A DNA stretch of 64,000 nucleotides from Hanleya hanleyi (GCA_036873755.1 JAVTVY010039170.1:109166-173165); one strand, 5' to 3'. Shown: positions 1 to 11,136, counted from the stretch's first letter. Program-made: numbers and translations. The notes: a model not told the origin generated them from the letters alone.

Positions 1-205
1 TCACAGTTGCCGTGGTTATATCAGTTGGTGAGGTATACATATGTCCACCCAATCACATTTATAAAGGCATAGGTCTGTCACTGAAAATTATGCCAACATT
101 GCTTCAACATTGGATGGATTTCTATGGGGCTCACTTTTTCTTGTTCTGTACAGTACTTGTAGGAACATCCACTCAAATTATATTGCAAAATTAATTTCTT
201 TGCAG

Positions 206-356
206 GTACATTCAGGCTGCTACATTTCCCAAAGATATGGTCATACTTCTAGACACCAGCGGGAGCATGCATGGCTTACGTATGTCCATAGCCCGGAAAA
301 CTGTGGACGAAATCCTCGACACTCTCAGCGATAACGATTTTTTCAACATCATTCTT
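206..356 (+). CDS. CACNA2D3: alpha2delta exon 1 of window: VWA domain start with MIDAS
   Basis: Acceptor ctttgcag precedes 206 and donor gtaaga follows 356. The first base completes a codon begun upstream; 50 full codons follow and the exon ends in phase 0. It reads [17 protein letters not shown] and ends [15 protein letters not shown] at 252-266 is the DxSxS metal-ion-dependent adhesion site needed for channel trafficking in this family, and it is intact. The hydrophobic MVILL before it is the first strand of the Rossmann fold. Confidence 0.95.
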
Positions 357-856
357 GTAAGAATGCATCTTGTCTATTGTGAGGAAGAAGTTTGGGTGTC
401 ATAGGTGCATGAACAACCTCTGTTCACATAGAAAAATTTGGTGTCAAATTTGATCAATCTTTGCATTATACTCAGCCAAAAAATAATCTGAAAACATGTG
501 TACTATTACATCAGCTTTCTGTTATTGTCTGTTCCAATGGTTGATATTCAAATAAGAATCTATTGTTCAGACCTTTATATTAGTGAACCACCCGTCTACA
601 CTCATTCTTGTATCCAGAAACTCTTTCTTCTCTTTTGTTTTGTGACCCTTTAATACATGCAAGATGGAACATTCCAATGGCGACTGTCCGGGCTTTGAAG
701 ATTTCCCTCTTGATACAATGATAAATATTATGCCCAAACTATGATGTGCCCAAATTAGAGAACAAAAAAAAACTATTTAGAGAACTATAAAAACTATGTC
801 ATATATGAGTCGAAACTTACCTATTTTGTCAGAAATTCATGAACTTCAGATTTTCA

Positions 857-924
857 CTAATTTGGGCACATTTCCCTGCCAAAAAACATTTTGACGTACC
901 GAATAGAGGATGTGCCCAAATTAG
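857..924. repeat. Short hairpin repeat with CTAATTTGGGCAC arms
   Basis: CTAATTTGGGCAC (857-869) and its exact complement GTGCCCAAATTAG (912-924) flank a 42-base loop. A further GTGCCCAAATTAG lies at 746-758. A diverged second hairpin with the same loop wording (GAATAGAGG) lies at 12940-13005, so this is a dispersed family, probably a very small MITE or the end of one. Confidence 0.6.
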
Positions 925-2217
925 GGTAATTTGATACCCTTACTCACACATTTTCTATCGGACACACGCAGTTAACCTTCAGTGTGGTCTCATCATAATG
1001 CTCCTGTTCTGTATTCGCCATTCCTAGATAGACGAGTTTGAATGCAGTTCTGCACACATCCGCATTTAGAACAAGGTCAATGCTGTTGTCACCATGGCAT
1101 TCATGGAAATTCACGTAATTCAGGAACGTCATGGAGAACTCTGCAATGTGAGGGTGCTCTGTGACATTGTGACGGCGCCAATTATGATGTTGAAAAGTGA
1201 CTCTTTAGAACCGCACATTCGTTCTCAAAATGAGGTCAAAGCTCCCTGACATCCATTTTCGAACTCGCCAAAGAAAGGATATGGCATATGGCTTGTCATA
1301 CAATAGTCCAGAGAGAATGACAGGGAACTGCTATCGGTGTTGATCAGAACACTACACTGGGCATAGTGTATCTCATTTGGATAACTGGCATATTCCATTC
1401 CTTTCAAGGAACTCATGCTCTAATTACAAGAAGCTCACTTATCAAGTCCATCATCAATCAGTAACTGAACAGTACCAAATGGTCACCTATCAGTAACTGA
1501 ACAGTACCAAATGGTGACCTATCAGTAATCACACAGTTTATTGATGGTAACCAATCAGTAACTGACCAGTAGTCTTCAAGGTAGAACAATACTGCAATTA
1601 AAGTTAAGACCGTGCAGGCTACCAATTGGTCGTCGATCAGTTTCTGGTTAGTAACTAGAAAAAACCTGTCATTTACTGCCACAGGATAATTGTTCGGTAC
1701 ATGTTAACTGCACAATACTGTTCAGTCGGGACTTCATGGTGCCAAGCTTAAAGATGTAATCAGCCTCAAAATCTAGATTGCCATCAAGTTTTCTGAAACT
1801 CTGTGAGAGTGACATATGTTACAACAGATACAGAATGAAGTACATTTGACCACATTAATCTCAACTTGTGGCTAGGGTTCATGAGAAAATGGGAGGAAAT
1901 GATCATCAAAAATGAATGTCATGGCATGCCATTTATTTTTTCAATGGCTACTGTGTGGCTTGGTTGTCAACATTGCAACGTCACAGTTGAAAGTGGGCAT
2001 CATCACTCACTGCTTGTTGGATGATGTCATAAAGTAGAGTGTCATCAAAGTGGACTAAAATTTTCAACTTTCTCTGACTGATATTCTTGCTTACACTGTA
2101 TATATTGACCTTGCTGTTATTGAAATAAAAAAAAAACTATGCTGCCTCAGATGCTTCGATGCTGAAAACAGTGTAGTTGAGAGTTGAAAATTTTCTCCAA
2201 TCTTGATACTGATTACA

Positions 2218-2335
2218 TTTTTATCATTTCTGTGCTGTACCAAGAGGTTATCATTTCTGTGCTGTACCAAGAGGTTATCATTTCTGTGCTGTACCAAGAG
2301 GTTATCATTTCTGTGCTGTAGCAAGAGGTTGCCAA
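2218..2335. repeat. Tandem repeat, 27 bp unit x about 4
   Basis: ATCATTTCTGTGCTGTACCA followed by AGAGGTT is repeated four times, the last copy changed (GTAGCAAGAGG). Noncoding, in the intron before exon 2. Confidence 0.85.
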
Positions 2336-2436
2336 CAGGAAACTGAGCAGTACTTAGTGGTGCAGATCGATGAAAGTATACCTTTCTTATGAGAGAATTT
2401 ATGGTAGCTGAATTCACTTTCACTTTCTGTTTCCAG

Positions 2437-2601
2437 TTTAATAAGACCCCATCATATTTGGATGACTGTCTCAATAGGACATTGGTCCAAGCTAATGCAG
2501 ACAACCGGAGACGTCTTGGAGAGGCCATTGCTAGCGTGAAAACTAAATATGTGGCCAACTTTGAGAAAGCTCTCGTAGAAGCATTTGAACTTTTTGAACA
2601 T
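2437..2601 (+). CDS. CACNA2D3: alpha2delta exon 2: middle of VWA domain
   Basis: Acceptor tttccag, donor gtgagt; 55 codons, phase 0 at both ends. Reads FNKTPSYLDDC, then LVQANADNRRRLGEAIASV and ends FELFEH. This matches the family's FN...C..LVQA.. segment that follows the MIDAS strand, and it joins exon 1 directly as ...FFNIIL-FNK. Confidence 0.95.
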
Positions 2602-4450
2602 GTGAGTTTTTGTATTCTGTTTCTTCATGTCAAGATGAACTATCTCTCTGCTAGTGACACAGATCTGACAGTCATGAATAAGGACAGATAATTCCTATAT
2701 TATTACAACATTCATACCTGTTATTGTATTTTCAGAAATCTTCCTATAAAAGGATATATTTTTGGGAAAATCACAAAGAATTGTTCTAAAGAGAGACAAT
2801 CCAGGCCTTCAAGTGACTTCTGTATTTCCTATAATTCCTATGTTTTCCTCTATGTAGGCCAAAAGCTCCTATATTTCCTATATTTTGATATTAATATATC
2901 AAATATATAATTAATATTTCTTCAGCAAAAACTTCCACTAATGCTCTGAAATGAGTGAAATTGACAAAAGATTAAATACATTAATTTCAGAAAAATTTGT
3001 TTGCCTTGTGCTCCGCTCGAAAAATAAGAAATACAACATCATTTAAATCTCTCTTTGTTGAACCAAGCAGCAGGGTCTCCTCAATCTCCACCCCTATCAC
3101 CGCATTCAGTGGAAATAATTTGATTAAACACCGGTAAACTACCAAGTTTGGAACCTACAATGTAGTAGTGACCCATCTTACACTCCTTTATTTCATATAT
3201 TTTAATAAGAAAATTCCTATATTTCCCGTATATTTTGGCAAATTTTCTGCTAATTTTCTCCTATATTTTCAGTGTTAGCCACTTGAGGGCCTGACAATCT
3301 CATATACTTCTTCTCATATTGTACTATGATCTCTGGCCTCATTGATTTGAGACCTGCATGTCCAGGCCTGGGGGATAGAGGGCCATTTTGCCCCCCTCCC
3401 CTCCTAAATATTTTTCTTACCACTTGAGCTAGGGAGCTGAAATTCACCACACTATACCCTTGGGTCGAGCTCTGATAGAAAATGTAAAAAAAAATCCAAG
3501 ATGGCCACCATGATGACATCACAGTGACGTCATTTTCAAAAAAGCATATTTGTTTGTCTTTGCAAAAACTGTATGATAAAAATAAAATGTGAAATAAAAT
3601 AGCTTTCGCTCACATTATCTCACAGAAAAGCAGGAATTTTTAAGAAAACATCACTTTTCTGGTATCCCACATGGTCGCCATTTTGATCTACCCATGATCC
3701 TCTGCCCCCAGGGATATATGCAAATAGTCTCAAAATGACCCCAATATGATAAACTACAGTCATGCAATTCCCTCCCCCCAAGGCCTGGTATGGTTAAAAA
3801 GACTTTGGATGTAACACAGCATGACCTATCTTATTGAAACATTTTGTTCCAGATTCCCATACTTCCTTTGTACAGTTTCCGATGTCCTGCTGGGCCTGGC
3901 AAAGCAAGTTTATCTATTTCACAACAGAGTTTTTTTCCTGGTCATACCCATATCCCTATTAACACCCTCGATCCCTCTCCTTCCTTCCTTTTAAACCTTT
4001 GAACCCTAGAGTTTCCACATCTATTAACCCCTGACACTGAGTTTCCTGCTAAAATAGAGATAAAAACGACAATTTTGTCAGAAGCCTCTCGGGTATATAC
4101 ATTTTCTGAACAGCGCTGTTCACCCCTTTCAGACTCTCGGAGTGGCTGCATATCCCATTTGGACTTGGGCGACCAAACTATATCTGTGAAGCGGATAAAT
4201 GACCCGGCCTCTCAGGTTCTAAGGCTTAAAGGATTTTAAGTCCTCGTCGTCTTGCACAGTTTATCATTATCCTGGAATAATCAAGTACTTAATACTAGCT
4301 ACTTGCAGGGGATTTCAGGGTCATGTTGATATTCACTGAAGTGTATGTCAAGATAAAAGGGGGGGGGGGGATGTTAACCTTCTTCGCAAACAAGCTGACA
4401 TGTTATAATGCTATTATGTTTATTACAATTATGTATTTTCATTTTTCTAG
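2602..4450 (+). other. Intron, about 1.8 kb
   Basis: Contains the MITE copy at 2812-3293. After it, 3294-4450 has no recognised gene; 3488-3535 carries a molluscan-style phrase (CCAAGATGGCCACCATGATG followed by CATCACAGTGACGTCA) seen in variants elsewhere in the window. Confidence 0.75.
2812..3293. mobile_element. MITE, CAGGCCTTCAAGTG family, copy 1
   Basis: The left end CAGGCCTTCAAGTG matches, inverted, the right end CACTTGAGGGCCTG. The element is flanked by direct repeats ACAATC (2806-2811 and 3294-3299). Inner sequence is rich in CCTATATTTCC. Copies at 21746-22128 and 49712-50149 share the ends, a GAACCAAGCAGCAG-like core and 6 bp target duplications. There is no ORF, so it is non-autonomous. 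Confidence 0.8.
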
Positions 4451-4579
4451 GCAAAGAACGATTCCAGGGGTACAGGCTGCTACACGAATAAAGTCATTAT
4501 GTTGATCACCGACGGGGCCCCAGAAAATTATGAATGGGTCTTTAAAAAATACAACTGGGGGGAGAATGATACTGTGTAT
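4451..4579 (+). CDS. CACNA2D3: alpha2delta exon 3: VWA, second metal-site strand
   Basis: Acceptor tttttctag, donor gtgagt; 43 codons, phase 0-0. Reads AKNDSRGTGCYTNKVIMLIT then DGAPENYEWVFKKYNW. The I-M-L-I-T-D-G strand supplies a further MIDAS residue in VWA domains. The single Cys fits the conserved CNK/CYTNK position. Confidence 0.95.
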
Positions 4580-5082
4580 GTGAGTGTACATTTCTATCCA
4601 ATTTTTCTCCGACATTTGTTTAATGTTGATGTATTAACTGGTCATTCTGTCTCATGTTTTACTCAGTTTAATTTCAAATTAATGCAAAGAACTGTCATGA
4701 TATTAGAGTAGTTTCAAATTGATGTTATATTCTAGAATAATATATGCAAAATTTGATTGTTTTAGATTTTTTTTTTTTTTTCCAGTTGTTAGTTCAATGG
4801 CAAAATCAATTTATGATAATTGAAAGTGTGAATACATATCTTTTAAGAGCTTGTGATGAAGAGATTAGTCACTGAATAAATTATAATTCAGAGTCCCGGG
4901 CATCATGGGATATCTTCCAGTTTTAAACATTTCATTGGTCAGTTCAAATTTTCAAACCTAAATCTGGTATTTCAATTGGCTTGTACAGACAAATGAGAGA
5001 ACATCCAGTCAATCACAAAGTTTCTGTAGAGATCCATTGGTTCATGCAGCTTCTGATAGTTTCTGTGGCATTTTCTTCCCAG
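4580..5082 (+). other. Intron, about 0.5 kb
   Basis: Nothing recognised apart from a T-run at about 4769-4782. Confidence 0.7.
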
Positions 5083-5161
5083 GTGCGAGTCTTCACATAT
5101 TTAATTGGCAGAGAAGTATCGGATAGTCGACAAGTTCGCTGGATGGCATGCGCTAATAAAG
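5083..5161 (+). CDS. CACNA2D3: alpha2delta exon 4: end of VWA
   Basis: Acceptor ttcttcccag, donor gtttgt. 26 codons plus one base. Reads VRVFTYLIGREVSDSRQVRW then MACANK. VRVFTY followed by W-M-A-C is the family hallmark at the VWA exit. The final G pairs with GC at the start of the next exon. Confidence 0.95.
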
Positions 5162-5315
5162 GTTTGTTCATGTGGTCATTCTATTGTTGTCATAGAAGCC
5201 TAAGGCGAGATCAAGCTCCACTACTTGCTTTGCTTCGCCAGATTGGGCTCGGTATTACTGTGAAGATCAAATGCTAGGTGTGCATTGCATTGCCTAATCA
5301 TATGCCGCTTTACAG

Positions 5316-5479
5316 ATACACGTCTCCCACTTCTGTTATTGATATCACCTCGCTGCCACAGGAGGACTATTATGGCTCCCCTGATTGGTTCTTCAAGCTA
5401 GACAGGAAGGATAACTCATACTCCATGACTTCACACACACACGGTGGTGCCCCTCTTTTCCATAACGCAGTGGGCAATA
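5316..5479 (+). other. Possible cryptic or poison exon
   Basis: Bounded by ctttacag and gtaaga and open in one frame (VIDITSLPQEDYYGSPDWFF). That frame does not match the phase left by exon 4. Joined to exon 4 it meets TAG after about 26 codons. It matches no alpha2delta segment I know. It may be a premature-stop (poison) exon, a fragment of another gene, or chance. Confidence 0.25.
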
Positions 5480-5539
5480 GTAAGAACAGGTGAAGCAGAG
5501 CCTGTAGAAGGACCTGCCTTGTCTCAAGGAGACAAGTGG

Positions 5540-6005
5540 AGCCTTTTCACAGAAACAGCTATTGGAGCCATTCCATAGAAACAGCTAGGTGGCCATATCC
5601 ATAAAAACAGCTAGTGGAGCCATTCCATAGAAACATGTTGTGCAGCCATTCCATAGAAACAGCTAGTGGAGCCATTCCATAGAATCATGTTGTGCAGCCA
5701 TTCCATAGAAACAGCTAGGTGGCCATATCCATAAAAACAGCTAGTGGAGCCATTCCATAGAAACATGTTGTGCAGCCATTCCATAGAAACAGCTAGTGGA
5801 GCCATTCCATAGAAACAGCTAGGTGGAGCCATTCCACAGAAACATGTTGTGCAGCCATTCCATAGAAACAGCTAGTGGAGCCATTCCATAGAAACAGCTA
5901 GGTGGAGCCATTCCATAGAAACAGCTAGTGGAGCCATTCGATAGAAACAGCTTAGCTAGTGGCGCCATTCCATACAAACAGTCAGTTGAGCTATTCCATA
6001 GAATC
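5540..6005. repeat. Tandem repeat, about 30 bp unit
   Basis: About 15 units of GCCATTCCATAGAAACAGCT plus a short variable spacer (AGTGGA, AGGTGG or ATGTTGTGCA). Units alternate between the AGTGGA and ATGTTGTGCA spacers, giving a higher-order period. The open minus-strand frames across it are by-products of the repeat. Confidence 0.9.
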
Positions 6006-6807
6006 GGCTAGCAGCCCACACAACTCAGAAAAGTTACCCCGGCAAAAATAATGTCATATTAAAATAATTCCTATTTAACACCATGTTAAATATTGCTGAG
6101 GTGAACTGATTATGCCACGGCATTTACCTCAGCAATTGCCGATTGCTGAGGTGAATTGTGTGGGCTGGGCTAGAGCCATTTCTGTTGTTGCCAAAGAAAC
6201 AATGGAACTATTTCTTTGTTGCCATCGAGCAGTTGGACAGTTCTTCTGTTGCCACATAGAGAGGGGCCATATTTCTTTGTTGCCATGGACAAATGTTGAT
6301 GGATGTTCAGACAATTTTAGAATTTCTTGATAATAATAACTTTATTGCAGATATTCATACTTGTACTGCAGAAAAAAAAGAAGAAGAAAAACGTTGTTAT
6401 GACACAATTTCACATCTCGCATCACATCAAACTCGGCATGAATAGTGAACTGTTCACCCTATTACGATTGGCAAGGCAGCAAATGAACTGACAACAGTAT
6501 TGTCACAGCACAGGGCTTTATTTCTTTAACTGTTTATAGACTTCTTCCATATTTTGTGAAAGGACATTATTGTTTTTTACGAAGATTTGAGAGGCACTAT
6601 TACGGCTTGTAAGACCCAACAACCATCTAAAGACATTGTTATAACATACATGTACAGTGATTCTTGCACATTGTAGACTGGACAAAAGTACTCCCAAGTT
6701 CAGAGCAGTAGAGATTTTCAGCATCATGTCTTAAAAATATGGCATTGGATTTCCACAGAACAACTGAAAAATCTACAAAGGAGAAAATTAACTCTGATAC
6801 AGAGAGA

Positions 6808-6860
6808 GATCTAGAGAGAGAGAGAGAGAATTAAGGTTTAACGCCGCAGAGCTTAATTGT
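6808..6860. repeat. SINE-tail fragment with (GA)n
   Basis: A GA run followed by TTAAGGTTTAACGCCGC, the same junction as in the copies at 62752-62890 and, inverted, at 23577-23637. Only the tail domain is present. Confidence 0.6.
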
Positions 6861-7296
6861 CAGTGATACATAAATGAATTGAATACATTTGACAGTGCTC
6901 ATTTCGAGAAATACTTTCTACACTTTTGTAAAGTTCCTGAACAGGTCAGAGAGAACCAACCTCTCTAAAATGGAGGTAAAAAAGGTCATTTTTGTCCAAT
7001 AAATTCAAGAATATATTGAATGAAGAGACATCTGTCCTAGGTGACCATGGACATATATATCCGCATTGGATGATAATGAAAAATCAAATTGTCATCTTTG
7101 TAATTTGCATAAGAATAGACATGATCCGTTCTCTATTAACAATTAGATTATGCACACTTTCATTGGAAAAAGACAGTTACGTCAAAAGTTATGAAAGCAA
7201 AAACGTCCTTTTTTAACTCCATTTTAAAGAGGTAGTTCTCTGTAATGTACTGAAAGACTTGCATGAAATAGCATGATCTGTGTTGATACTTTACAG

Positions 7297-7346
7297 GCTA
7301 CCATACCCATATCTCAACAATGGCAGATGTTCAGGAAAACGTACAG
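7297..7346 (+). CDS. CACNA2D3: alpha2delta exon 5: link after VWA
   Basis: Acceptor ctttacag, donor gttagt. Two bases complete the Gly codon of exon 4, then 16 codons: YHTHISTMADVQENVQ. The ISTxADVQENV wording is close to alpha2delta-3 at this place. It ends in phase 0, so either exon 6 or exon 7 can follow in frame. Confidence 0.93.
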
Positions 7347-9065
7347 GTTAGTGCACAATTCAATTGCTATATATATATAATTTTTTTTAGCTCATCCGGG
7401 CCGAAGGCCCGATGGGCTAATGTCATGGCGTGATTGTCCGTCGTGCGTCGTCAGTCGTCCGTCGTGCGTAAACATCTTATTCTCTGAAACCACTTGGCCA
7501 ATTAAGCTGAAACTTGGCATGCATGTTCCCCCTAATGAGTACACCAGAATTTGTTCATGCGGTGTCGATATGATTTTAAATATGGCGGCCATCTTGGATT
7601 TCCCCATGAAACTTTGTTATCGCGATTTCTCAGGAACTACTGCATGGATCTTTCTCAAATTTGGTACACAGGTTCCCCTTGGGGTCTAGTTGTGCAAGAT
7701 ACCTTTTGTGGTTCGATTCAAAAATCCAATATGGCCACCAGGCGGCCATCTTGGATTTCCCCATGAAACTTTGTTATCGCGATTTCTCAGGAACTAATGC
7801 ATGGATCTTTCTCAAATTTGGTACACAGGTTCCCCTTGGGGTCTAGTTGTGCAAGATATCTTTTGTGGTCCGATTCTAAAATCTTGGATTTCCCGTGGAA
7901 ACATTGTTATCGCGATTTCTCAGGAACTACTGCATGGATCTTTCTCAAATTTGGTACACAGCTTCCCCTTGGGGTCTAGTTGTGCAATATACCTTTTCTG
8001 CTTCGATTCGAAAATCCAATATGGCCACCAGGCGGCCATCTTGGATTTCCCCATGAAACTTTGTTATCGCGATTTCTCAGGAACTACTGCATGGATCTTT
8101 CTCAAATTTGGTGCACCGATTTCCCTTGGGGTCTAGTTTGCAAGATACCTTTTGTGATCTGATCCGAAAATCCAATATGGCTACCAGGCAGCCATCGTGG
8201 ATTTCCCTGTGAAACTTTATCATGATTTCTCCGGAACTACTGGACGGCTCTTTCTCAAATTTGGTACACCGATTTCCCTTGGGGTCTAGTTTGCAAGATA
8301 CCTTTTGTGATCTGATCCGAAAATCCAATATGGCCACCAGGCAGCCATCTTGGATTTCCCCATGAAACTTTATCCCGATTTCTCAGGAACTACTGCATTG
8401 ATCTTTCTCAAATTTGATACACAGGTTCCCCTTGGGGTCTAGTTGTGCAAGATACCTTTTCTGGTCCGATTCGAAAACCCGATCTTGAATTTCCCCATGA
8501 AATTTTGTTATCATGAATTCTCAGGAAATTACTGCATGCATGGATCTTTGTCAAATTGTGTACACAGCTTCCCCTTGTGATCCAGTTGTGCAAGATACCT
8601 TTTTTGGTCCATTTCAAAAATCCAATATGGCCGATCTTGAATTTCACATGAAACTTTGTTATCATGAAATCTCAGGAAATTACTGCATGGATCATTTAGT
8701 GTTCAGGGGAGACAACACAAGTTAGAAACTCATCTATTGCAGTTCTTTAGTAAAAATTTCTTACAGCTACTTTCTCCAGTTACAGCCAGATGAGCTACAG
8801 TGCCGTGGCACTATCTTTTTTAGCAAATTTAAGCTGCTACAGCAATCCTGTACATTTGATTTTCAGGTGAACAGATGTGAATCTTCTTTCAACAAACATA
8901 TGGTTCATGAGGCACAGATTGTATTCATACTTGTGGGTACTAAAGTCATTTATACAAAAATAATGCACTCTGGTACCATGTTGGTTGGTGCCAAGTGATA
9001 TGTTGTTTTAAGGGATGTGAAACTCCTGTAGAATGATTTATACGAATTGTGCTGGTTTTATACAG
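7347..9065 (+). other. Intron, about 1.7 kb
   Basis: Mostly the repeat element at 7389-8822. 8823-9065 has nothing recognised. Confidence 0.75.
7389..8822. mobile_element. Repeat element of molluscan type with internal ~155 bp tandem units
   Basis: Begins TTTTAGCTCATCCGGGCCGA with a GC-rich hairpin (CGGGCC...GGCCCG) and a GTCCGTCGTGCGTC stretch, and ends GATGAGCTACAGTGCCGTGG with AGCTCATC/GATGAGCT as short inverted ends. Inside, at about 7580-8690, 7-8 copies of a ~155 bp unit recur (core ATTTCTCAGGAACTACTGCA, GGCCACCAGGCGGCCATCTT); units decay toward the right. No transposase is visible. Short ORFs in it are repeat artefacts. Confidence 0.7.
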
Positions 9066-9161
9066 AGGTATGTACAAGTACTGAGTGGGCCGATGGCTCG
9101 ATCGCGTAGACGGAAACGGTCCGTTCATACCATCTGGACTAGTTTGTATGAGGATGCAGGG
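9066..9161 (+). CDS. CACNA2D3: alpha2delta exon 6 (alternative A), polybasic version
   Basis: Acceptor tatacag, donor gtaaga; 32 codons, phase 0-0. Starts RYVQVLSGPMARS, continues RRRKRSVHTIWTSLY and ends EDAG. It aligns to exon 7 over its whole length (RYVQVLSGP with KYIKVLSRP; IWTSLYED with AWSPVYLD). In alpha2delta-3 this is the 'YLHVLSRP...WTEAYID' segment between VWA and Cache. It carries RSRRRKRS, which fits the furin-type consensus R-x-K/R-R. Spliced to exon 8 or 9 it keeps frame. Splicing both 6 and 7 would duplicate the segment, so alternative use is likely. Confidence 0.85.
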
Positions 9162-10536
9162 GTAAGAGTTAATCTTGGTTTAACCATCCCCTCTAGTGCT
9201 TGTACAGGCCATCGTTTTTAGTTGTAGTAAGTAATTTTCACCAACTTATTAGTTATGCCTACCAGCAACTCCCCGGCTTTATAAGCAAGCTGCTTCTTGT
9301 TTCAATATGTTGTAGGACAATATGCTATCAACCCTTTTAGTGATCTTGTATTATTTTTCTTTCCCATTGAAGTTGATGTGTAAGCCGGCATCAAGGATGT
9401 TTATCAGATTCAACATAAGTGTAAATAATCCAAATAATTTGAAAATCCCTCACACCCAGTTTGTCGATCCTGATAAAATTTTTAAAACTTTTTGCTAACT
9501 GTTTTCAATTCAAGATTATCACCCAAAATTATTCTCACCAAAGCTTTGGTTCAGTTATCTTCAAGACCATTTGATTTCAATTAAAAGATTCTATTCTTTT
9601 GAATAAATTTAATTTATCCAGTGCCAGTGTACATTGCAGCTAGTATTAACTGGGTTGAACTGGGATGTTTTTGTGCACACAGTAAAAATAGATCAGACAC
9701 TTCTTGTAAGAGGTGACTAACTGGGGCACCCTTAGAATTTCTGAGTGTGAAAAGGAATAGGACCATTGGGGTCCTGGGTGTTAAATGAAATAGCTATTGG
9801 TTTTCCGGGTGTGAAAAGTAATAGGACCCTACCTTAAACTGGGGTGGATTCGGGCGGTTTTTGAGGGTTTTTTTTTATGTAGGACTTTCATTTTTCATAA
9901 AAAATTGACCATATGTAGCAAAACTGTTAAATGAGATATAGAAAATAAGACATGCAATTTTCATCCATATCAGAGTATTATTAATTGTGTTAATTTCGTC
10001 CAAAGATTGTCATCTCACTGGATGGAGGGAAATTCCTTCTGCGGGGTATATTCGGACACATAGGCACTACTTAAAACACTTTAGAAAATATGTGATCCGT
10101 TTTACTAGATTCTGAGCCAAAGGGAGTGGTCAGGGACGGGCCAGAAAGGTGGGACAAAAATGAACCAAAGGGAGATAAATCTTGACTTGCCAAAATATTA
10201 TTTTTTGCCCTGTGAACTTACAATTGTTGAATAATTCCATTTTAAAACCTCTTAAAAAGACTGGCACCAACAATTCCGAGGCTGCAAAGCTCATCACTGA
10301 TTGAAAATATTCCCCAAACTGTAGACCTAGTAAAGAGAGGAAAGGTATGAACCACAAATTTAAACTGGGAGCCACATGTCAATGCACCCATTGGTGCACT
10401 GGGGCAAACTTTGTTTTAGAATTAAATTGAGAAAGATCCATTAATCTTAGCCTGTGTGACTTCCATTCAGTGTTAATATTAATTACTCCACTGCTTTGTG
10501 CCTGCATGTTACCTCTGCTTGATCGTTGCTTTGCAG
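9162..10536 (+). other. Intron between the two alternative exons, about 1.4 kb
   Basis: A SINE fragment at about 9697-9836 (AAGAGGTGACTAACTGGGGC, then GTGTGAAAAGGAATAGGACC). Nothing else recognised. Confidence 0.65.
9697..9836. repeat. SINE fragment (gastropod-type middle region)
   Basis: TGTAAGAGGTGACTAACTGG and GTGTGAAAAGGAATAGGACC recur at 53335-53440. The second phrase also occurs at 12266-12290. No tail here, so it is truncated. Confidence 0.6.
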
Positions 10537-10644
10537 AAATATATCAAAGTGCTGAGCAGACCTACACTTAAGGAGGCAGATAGAAATGTCGCTTGGAGCC
10601 CTGTTTATCTCGACTACCTCCAGTCTTTGGAGGACGCCGCAAAG
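10537..10644 (+). CDS. CACNA2D3: alpha2delta exon 7 (alternative B)
   Basis: Acceptor ctttgcag, donor gtgcgt; 36 codons, phase 0-0. Starts KYIKVLSRPTLKEADRNVAW, continues SPVYLDYLQSLEDAAK. Same protein segment as exon 6, four residues longer and without the basic run; it is nearer the vertebrate wording (VLSRP). Tandem homologous exons with identical phases are the usual signature of mutually exclusive splicing. Confidence 0.88.
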
Positions 10645-11136
10645 GTGCGTTATTCACCGAATCTGTTGGGAGAATTTTTTTTTTTTTCAAATTTAATAAA
10701 TTTGACCCAGTAGTAAAATGAGAACAAGCTTATAAAAAAAGGAATCCATTATTATATGTCGATTATACAATGGCCTGTCCAATTCCTGTCTCCTCAACTT
10801 TCTCTGCCTGCATATGCCCAAAGAACTCTAAATCTCAAATGAAATATATGGACATGATCCGTGGGAAAATACAATGGATCTTCACCAAAACTCTATGATT
10901 GGCTGGATTCCAAATTTCTCCTCAACCAATGAAAATGCCAGATTTCATTTTGAAAATTTGAATTAGCCAATCAACTATTTAAAACCTGGAAGTTACCCCT
11001 TAGTGAATCAAATTTTCTTAAAAATACACAGAAGCAATTATTATGGTTTATCAAAGGAGCACATAGTCATAACACATTTTGTTCCTTAATTTGCATGCAC
11101 AGTACTTTTTTACATTTTGTTCTATTAATTGCACAG
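10645..11136 (+). other. Intron, about 0.5 kb
   Basis: No feature recognised. Confidence 0.7.

Larger units (their letters stand above)
357..2436 (+). other. Intron, about 2.1 kb
   Basis: No gene seen. It holds a small hairpin repeat (857-924 with a partner site at 746-758), a twofold 40 bp repeat at about 1464-1545 (core CAGTAACTGAACAGTACCAA) and a fourfold 27 bp repeat at 2218-2335 ending about 100 bases before the next exon. The rest is unassigned AT-rich sequence. Confidence 0.8.
5162..7296 (+). other. Intron, about 2.1 kb
   Basis: Holds a possible cryptic exon (5316-5479), a tandem repeat (5540-6005), a CTCAGCAAT hairpin near 6089-6139, TTTGTTGCCAT-rich sequence (6180-6300) and a SINE-tail fragment with a GA run (6808-6860). 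The rest, 6310-6800 and 6860-7296, shows nothing I recognise. Confidence 0.75.

Noticed and set aside
7392..8725. Several overlapping ORFs of 60-111 codons
   Set aside because: They are frames of the ~155 bp tandem units; the same peptide recurs in shifted copies and there is no domain.
9066..10644. Treating exons 6 and 7 as two consecutive constitutive exons
   Set aside because: They encode the same family segment; using both would duplicate it relative to all alpha2delta proteins known to me. The possibility is not excluded and is listed as a test.
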